Source: RPRB01 sp035501615
Lineage (GTDB): Bacteria > Myxococcota > Myxococcia > Myxococcales > Myxococcaceae
Assembly (NCBI GenBank): GCA_035501615.1
Contig: DATJVY010000155.1
Span: 3,245-67,244, forward strand
Reading direction: 5' to 3'
DNA length: 64,000 nt
Shown here: positions 60,075 through 64,000 of the stretch, one piece after another
How positions within the stretch are numbered: position 1 is the first letter of the stretch
How the letters are laid out: every line of letters starts with the position of its first letter
Notes under the pieces: generated by a model
Databases searched by the model: none
Told to the model about the DNA's origin: nothing
The model's input: only the letters and a program-made list of their open reading frames with translations
Translations under genes and position numbers: made by a program

Positions 60075-61048
60075 GCCGACCGGCGCGCGGCGAAGCCCTC
60101 GGCATGACCGGCCGGGCGCCTGCGTGGAGCGTCGAGGTACTGGCGGAAGGGGAAGCCCCGGTGGTTTCTCCGTCCGTCCTTCACGCAAGCGACCGCCAGC
60201 GCGGCCATGGCGTCGACCACCATCCCGAAGTGCTTGGGCAGGATGGAGTGGACGTCCATGTCCGGCGCGGGGTTGGTGAAGTCGATGGCGTAGGCCACTC
60301 CGTCCTTGATGGCGAACTCCACCGAGTTCATGTCGTACCCGAGGGCGTGGTTGAGGGCCCAGGCGCCGTCGAGCACCTGCTTCTCCAGTGCGGCGCTGAG
60401 GTAGCCCTCCTGGTCGATGTAGCAGCGCCGCCGCGGGTCGTAGCGGATGGGGAGGATGAACTCCTTGCCCACGCAGATGCAGCGCACGTACTCGTCGAAG
60501 TCGATGAACTGCTGGAGCGTCATGACCAGCGTGCCGCTCTCGTCGTAGGCCTGGAGCAGCTCGCGCATGTCGTTCACCCGCGAGACGTGCTTCCACCCTC
60601 CCCCGTCCGCGGGCTTGAGAATCGCGGGAAAGCCGACGTAGCCGGCGATGGCTTCCCAGTCGAGCGGGTACTCGAGATTGCGGAGGCTCTTGTGCGGGTC
60701 GATGGCCGGGATGTAGGACTTGGAGGGAAGGAGCACCGTCCGGGGGACGGTCACGCCGATGCGCGAGGCGAGCGAGTAGCCGAAGAACTTCTCGTCCGCG
60801 CTCCACCAGAACGGGTCGTTGATGACGTAGGTGCCGGCGAGCGAGGCCGCCTTGAGGTGGAACCGGTAGAAGGGAACCTCGTGGCTGATCCGGTCGATCA
60901 GCACGCGGTACCGGGGCTCGAACCGCTCCGGCGTGCCGCCGACCTTCGCGTACTCCGCCTGGATGCCCGGCGTGGCGTTCACCCTGGCGATGAACGCCTC
61001 GGGGAAGCTCTGCTCCTGTCCCACGAGGATGCCGACCCGTTCCGCCAT
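60071..61048 (-). CDS. RimK-like ATP-grasp ligase
   Basis: A 325-residue ATP-grasp protein. It contains VGILVGQEQSFPEAFIARVN at the N-terminus, a typical ATP-grasp central segment GFPAILKPADGGGWKHVSRVND, and the metal/catalytic region MNSVEFAIKDGVAYAIDFTNPAPDMD. It resembles RimK/glutathione-synthetase-type amino-acid ligases. The last ~40 residues are basic. It follows the glutamine amidotransferase gene on the minus strand with a 46-base gap and is convergent with the other ATP-grasp gene. Likely product: an amide or peptide bond; acceptor unknown. Confidence 0.85.
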   Translation of the reverse strand: MAERVGILVGQEQSFPEAFIARVNATPGIQAEYAKVGGTPERFEPRYRVLIDRISHEVPFYRFHLKAASLAGTYVINDPFWWSADEKFFGYSLASRIGVTVPRTVLLPSKSYIPAIDPHKSLRNLEYPLDWEAIAGYVGFPAILKPADGGGWKHVSRVNDMRELLQAYDESGTLVMTLQQFIDFDEYVRCICVGKEFILPIRYDPRRRCYIDQEGYLSAALEKQVLDGAWALNHALGYDMNSVEFAIKDGVAYAIDFTNPAPDMDVHSILPKHFGMVVDAMAALAVACVKDGRRNHRGFPFRQYLDAPRRRPAGHAEGFAARRSA

Positions 61049-61094
61049 GGCCCCTCCTGCTCCGTCCGGCGGCGACGGTAGCAGAGCGGCCGGC

Positions 61095-62000
61095 TCAGGA
61101 GGCGAGAGCTCGCTCCTCGAACTCCTCCATGCTCTGCACCGGGGGTGGAATGGGGTGCAGTCCCCGCAAGGCGGCGAGGCGGTTGAACCGGTCGGTGAGC
61201 CAGCCGGGGAGGAGGAGGGCGAAGGTCCGCGCCAGCCGGCCCGGGTCGGCGAGGGTCCGCATCATCCGGTCGTAGAGGGAGTGTCCGTAGGCGTCCCGGA
61301 GTGCCGAGGAGTGCTCCGGCCGGTCGATCCAGGCGAGCACACCGGCCCGGTCGGCCTCGGGATGGAACTGGGTCCCGTCGAGCCCCGGTCCGAAGCGGAA
61401 GGACAGGAGCGCCTGACCCTTGTCGGCGCGGCCCGGGCGACTCTCGGTGGCCAGGAGCGCACCGCCCTGCTGCGCGACGCGCCGGGCGTCCATCTCCACC
61501 GCCTGCCAGTTCCGGTGCTCCCAGATGAAGAGCCGGTCCTCGAACGGTGCGAGGAAGGGAGCGCGCCGGCCCTCGGCGGTGACGTAGGCGGGAAAGATGG
61601 CGAACTTCAGATCGCCGCGGTGCTTCATGTGGGCGAACTGGAAGTGCTGGACCGCGATCTCGTACGAGTGGCAGACCAGGAACCCGGCCGGCGGCGCGTC
61701 GGGGCGGTGCGCGGCCGCGTCCATCATCCGGTCGAGGAAGATGCGATACCCGGTGCACCAGCGCTGCTCCCAGCCGTCGTGCGGCGAGCCGGGGCCGCCG
61801 GAGGAGACGAAGAGGTCCACGTGATTCGAGGGCAGCTCACCGAGGTTCCGCGGCTGCACGTGCTCGAGGTGGATGGTGAGCGAGGGGTTCTCCGCGCGGA
61901 CCCGTCCCACGAAGGCGGTCAGGATGCGGCGGAAGCAGCGGATTGCCTCGTTGGCGACACCGTTGTTCATGTCCACCAGGCTGACGCGAAGCGGTTCCAT
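61095..62000 (-). CDS. Class I glutamine amidotransferase-like protein
   Basis: A 301-residue GATase-like protein. The nucleophile is Cys110 in FLVCHSYEIAV and the His/Glu pair is in GTQFHPEAD. Together they form the class I GATase triad, which releases ammonia from glutamine. The C-terminal ~100 residues are extra and helical. The ATG at 62000 (MEPLRVSLVDMNNG) is preferred; a longer start overlaps the divergent subtilase start. It may supply ammonia to, or hydrolyse gamma-glutamyl bonds made by, the neighbouring ATP-grasp ligases. Confidence 0.85.
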   Translation of the reverse strand: MEPLRVSLVDMNNGVANEAIRCFRRILTAFVGRVRAENPSLTIHLEHVQPRNLGELPSNHVDLFVSSGGPGSPHDGWEQRWCTGYRIFLDRMMDAAAHRPDAPPAGFLVCHSYEIAVQHFQFAHMKHRGDLKFAIFPAYVTAEGRRAPFLAPFEDRLFIWEHRNWQAVEMDARRVAQQGGALLATESRPGRADKGQALLSFRFGPGLDGTQFHPEADRAGVLAWIDRPEHSSALRDAYGHSLYDRMMRTLADPGRLARTFALLLPGWLTDRFNRLAALRGLHPIPPPVQSMEEFEERALAS

Positions 62001-62017
62001 GCGCAGAATGAGCAAGT

Positions 62018-63223
62018 ATGTCATCGGCGGTGACACGGGGCACGCCGATCGCGTGGAATCCCCAGGAGGAGGTGCGTCTGAGCAGACCCCGCGTGGTGCC
62101 CGAGCAGGCCGGAGCCGAGCCCCCCCTCTCCGTTCCCGAGCGCCTGGGCACGGATGGGCGATTCACCGGCCGGGGTGTGGTCGTCGCCTTCCTCGATTCG
62201 GGGTTCTACGCCCACCCCGACCTCACCCGGCCCGCCAACCGCATCCTCGAGTACGTGGACCTGGTGGGTGGCCGCTCCGGCATGGAAGCTCTGGCCGAGC
62301 CGGACGTCTCGAGCTGGCACGGGATGATGTCCAGCGTGGTCGCGGGCGGGAACGGTGCGCTGTCGGGCGGCCGCTACAGCTCGCTCGCCCCGGAGATGGG
62401 CCTCGTGCTGGTGAAGGTCGGCCACGCCGCGCGGATCAAGCACGAGGACATCACCCTGGGCATCCGCTGGGTCATCGAGAACCGGGAGCGGCACGGCATC
62501 CGGGTCCTCAACGTCTCCTGTGGTGGAGACTACGAGGCCAGCTACCTGGTCGACCCGCTCTCCCGCGCGGCCGAGGACGCGGTACGCGAGGGCATCGTGG
62601 TGGTGTCCGCGGTGGGGAACCGGGGCGATCGACCCGGATACGTCCTGCCGCCTGCCAGCACCCCGGCGGTCATCTCGGTGGGTGGCCTCAACGACCTGGG
62701 CAACCCCGCGCTGGGGCGGCTCCTCCCCTACCGCTCCTCGTTCGGACCGACCGTGGACGGGCTCCAGAAGCCGGAGGTCGTCACCCTGGCCGATTTCCTC
62801 GCCGCGCCCATCCTCCCCGGCACTCCCACCGCGCGGGAGGCAGAGCTGCTGACCGCGCTGGACGCGGCGCCCGACTCGGAGCTCTCGCGCATCCTTGCCG
62901 AGAACCCCGGAGTGTACGCGCCCCTGGACGGCCTCGAGGGCAAGCAGCCCTACCTCGTCCGCCAGGTCGTCGCCGCGGGGCTGCGCGACGGCCTGGTCAT
63001 CGACGAGAACTACAAGCGGGTGGACGGGACCAGCTTCGCTGCGCCCATCGTCACCTCCATCGTGGCGCAGATGCTCGAGGCCAATCCCGCGCTCGGTCCG
63101 GGCGAGGTGAAGCGGATCCTCCTCCGGACGGCGCAGCGCGTGCCGGGCATCGAGCTCGACCGGCAGGGCTGGGGAGAGGTGCGTCCGGAGGCCGCGGTCG
63201 TGGCGGCGCTCCAGGGACGCTGA
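62018..63223 (+). CDS. Subtilisin-like serine protease without signal peptide
   Basis: A 401-residue S8 family protease. The triad is Asp60 in VVVAFLDSGFY, His101 in SSWHGMMSSVVAGG and Ser339 in DGTSFAAPIV. The oxyanion Asn may lie in VVSAVGNRGD. The usual HGTHVAG motif is changed to WHGMMSSVVAG. There is no signal peptide, so it is probably cytoplasmic. It is divergent from the glutamine amidotransferase gene with only 17 bases between start codons, leaving no room for separate promoters outside the coding regions. Could process the peptide-ligase products, or be unrelated. Confidence 0.88.
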   Translation: MSSAVTRGTPIAWNPQEEVRLSRPRVVPEQAGAEPPLSVPERLGTDGRFTGRGVVVAFLDSGFYAHPDLTRPANRILEYVDLVGGRSGMEALAEPDVSSWHGMMSSVVAGGNGALSGGRYSSLAPEMGLVLVKVGHAARIKHEDITLGIRWVIENRERHGIRVLNVSCGGDYEASYLVDPLSRAAEDAVREGIVVVSAVGNRGDRPGYVLPPASTPAVISVGGLNDLGNPALGRLLPYRSSFGPTVDGLQKPEVVTLADFLAAPILPGTPTAREAELLTALDAAPDSELSRILAENPGVYAPLDGLEGKQPYLVRQVVAAGLRDGLVIDENYKRVDGTSFAAPIVTSIVAQMLEANPALGPGEVKRILLRTAQRVPGIELDRQGWGEVRPEAAVVAALQGR

Positions 63224-63246
63224 GGCCGGCGCACGGACCCGGGCAG

Positions 63247-64000
63247 CTACTCGGCTCGCATCACCTCGGCCGGATCGACCCGGCTCGCCCTCAGGGCCGG
63301 GAGCCAGCTCGCCGCCGCGGCGACGGCGAGCAGCGTGCCCAGGGAGCCGGCATAGCTCCAGCCGTCGAGCGTCCCGATTCCGTAGAGGAAGCGCCTCAGC
63401 GCCGGGCCCACGCCCGCGGCCACCGCCCCACCGAGCACCAGGCCGATTCCCGCCAGCAGCAGGCCACGGCCCAGGACGAGCCGGGCGACGTCCCTGGCGC
63501 GGGCGCCGAGCGCCATCCGGATGCCCAGCTCGCGCGTCCGCTGGGTCACCAGCTGGGAGAGGACGCCGCCGATTCCGAGCGCGGCGAGGAAGACCGCCAC
63601 CACGGCGAAGCCGAGCGACGCGCCCGCGACGAGGCGTCGCTCGAGCAGCGCATCGCTGACCCGGACCGAGAACGGCACCGGAGCGGAGACGAGCAGCCGC
63701 GGGTCGAGCCCCCGGAGCGCGGTCCCGAGCTCGGCGAGGAGCGACGGATCGATCGCCCGCGCCCGTACCACCAGGTCGAACCGCGAGTCGATGATCTGGC
63801 CCATCGGAACGTAGATCTCGGGGCGCGGAGGCGCCTCGATCTGCTGGCGGAGGTCGCTCACCACCCCCACCACCGTCCGGAGGGTGTGGTCTCCCATCCC
63901 GAGCGCCAGGTGCTGGCCGATCGGGTCCTGGTGCGGCCAGAGACGCGCGGCGAGCGACTCGTTCACCACCACCACCAGGGGCCGGTCGGAGCCGTCGGCA
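63247..64000 (-). CDS. FtsX/MacB-type ABC transporter permease (partial)
   Basis: The C-terminal part of a permease; its start lies beyond the right edge. The visible part has a periplasmic MacB-like segment (VNESLAARLWPHQDPIGQHLALG and TVVGVVSDLRQQIEAPPRPEIYVPMGQ) then three to four transmembrane segments. The cytoplasmic loop LVTQRTRELGIRMALGARARDVARLVLGRG and the end PALRASRVDPAEVMRAE are hallmark FtsX/MacB permease features. Such proteins export lipids, peptides or antibiotics or signal to peptidoglycan enzymes. The stop lies 24 bases from the convergent subtilase stop. Function cannot be decided from the fragment. Confidence 0.9.
   Translation of the reverse strand, partial: ADGSDRPLVVVVNESLAARLWPHQDPIGQHLALGMGDHTLRTVVGVVSDLRQQIEAPPRPEIYVPMGQIIDSRFDLVVRARAIDPSLLAELGTALRGLDPRLLVSAPVPFSVRVSDALLERRLVAGASLGFAVVAVFLAALGIGGVLSQLVTQRTRELGIRMALGARARDVARLVLGRGLLLAGIGLVLGGAVAAGVGPALRRFLYGIGTLDGWSYAGSLGTLLAVAAAASWLPALRASRVDPAEVMRAE

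Overview
The window is very GC-rich, with dense, tightly packed genes. Many neighbours share ATGA, GTGA or TGATG stop/start overlaps. GTG starts are common, and several lipoproteins have proline- and PDAG-rich linkers. Together with MlaEFD, paired M16 peptidases, diguanylate cyclases, a GlgE pathway and an actinobacterial-type (Sdh1-like) succinate dehydrogenase, this suggests a Gram-negative myxobacterium-like organism (Myxococcota, perhaps Anaeromyxobacter/Cystobacterineae-like). That placement is inference from style and gene content; there is no rRNA in the window.

Layout. 1-1525: the end of an integrated element, with a tyrosine recombinase next to the 3' end of tRNA-Leu(CAA) and one small gene of visibly lower GC. 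1650-5140: a membrane TPR protein, a response regulator-diguanylate cyclase, and an unusual FAD-oxidoreductase/receiver fusion. 5080-9790 (minus strand): miaA, hisS, psd, a lipoprotein and a metallophosphoesterase, with a decayed thioesterase pseudogene between miaA and hisS. 9861-15159: a PfkB kinase, mlaEFD and alr. 15306-17834: a zinc-ribbon protein and an envelope protein/lipoprotein pair. 17798-23201: RluA-type pseudouridine synthase, an M16 peptidase pair, a small zinc ribbon and a HAD 5'-nucleotidase. 23265-28258 (minus): two operons, ftsB/diguanylate cyclase/RsmJ-like methyltransferase and HEAT protein/fur/TlpA-like lipoprotein. 28316-34232: Fis-like protein, FmdB zinc ribbon, lipoprotein, PHP protein, two small proteins and a zinc metallopeptidase lipoprotein. 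34440-41748: a complete glgE-treS-mak-glgB operon. 41783-47836: K+/H+ antiporter, acetyltransferase, lipoprotein, GGCT-like protein, APC permease and YbaK. 47838-51167: sdhCAB. 51254-56347: TPR protein, phosphofructokinase, an unrecognised helical protein and a membrane/SPFH/SPFH operon. 56523-63223: a cluster of three ATP-grasp-type ligases, an esterase, a class I glutamine amidotransferase and a leaderless subtilase. The right edge cuts an ABC-type FtsX/MacB permease.

How genes work together. GlgE, TreS, maltokinase and GlgB make up the trehalose-to-alpha-glucan route, and a run of nine G at the treS/mak junction could permit a TreS-Mak fusion by slippage. MlaE, MlaF and MlaD form a phospholipid-trafficking ABC system. 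The ATP-grasp cluster is the best candidate for an undescribed system: its genes look able to build, amidate and hydrolyse small peptide-like or amide-linked molecules, but the product is unknown. Promoter-like elements (TTGCxx or TTGxxx, 16-18 bp, TAGNNT-like) recur only about 7-16 bases before start codons, suggesting short-leader or leaderless transcripts. No CRISPR array, rRNA gene or insertion sequence was seen.
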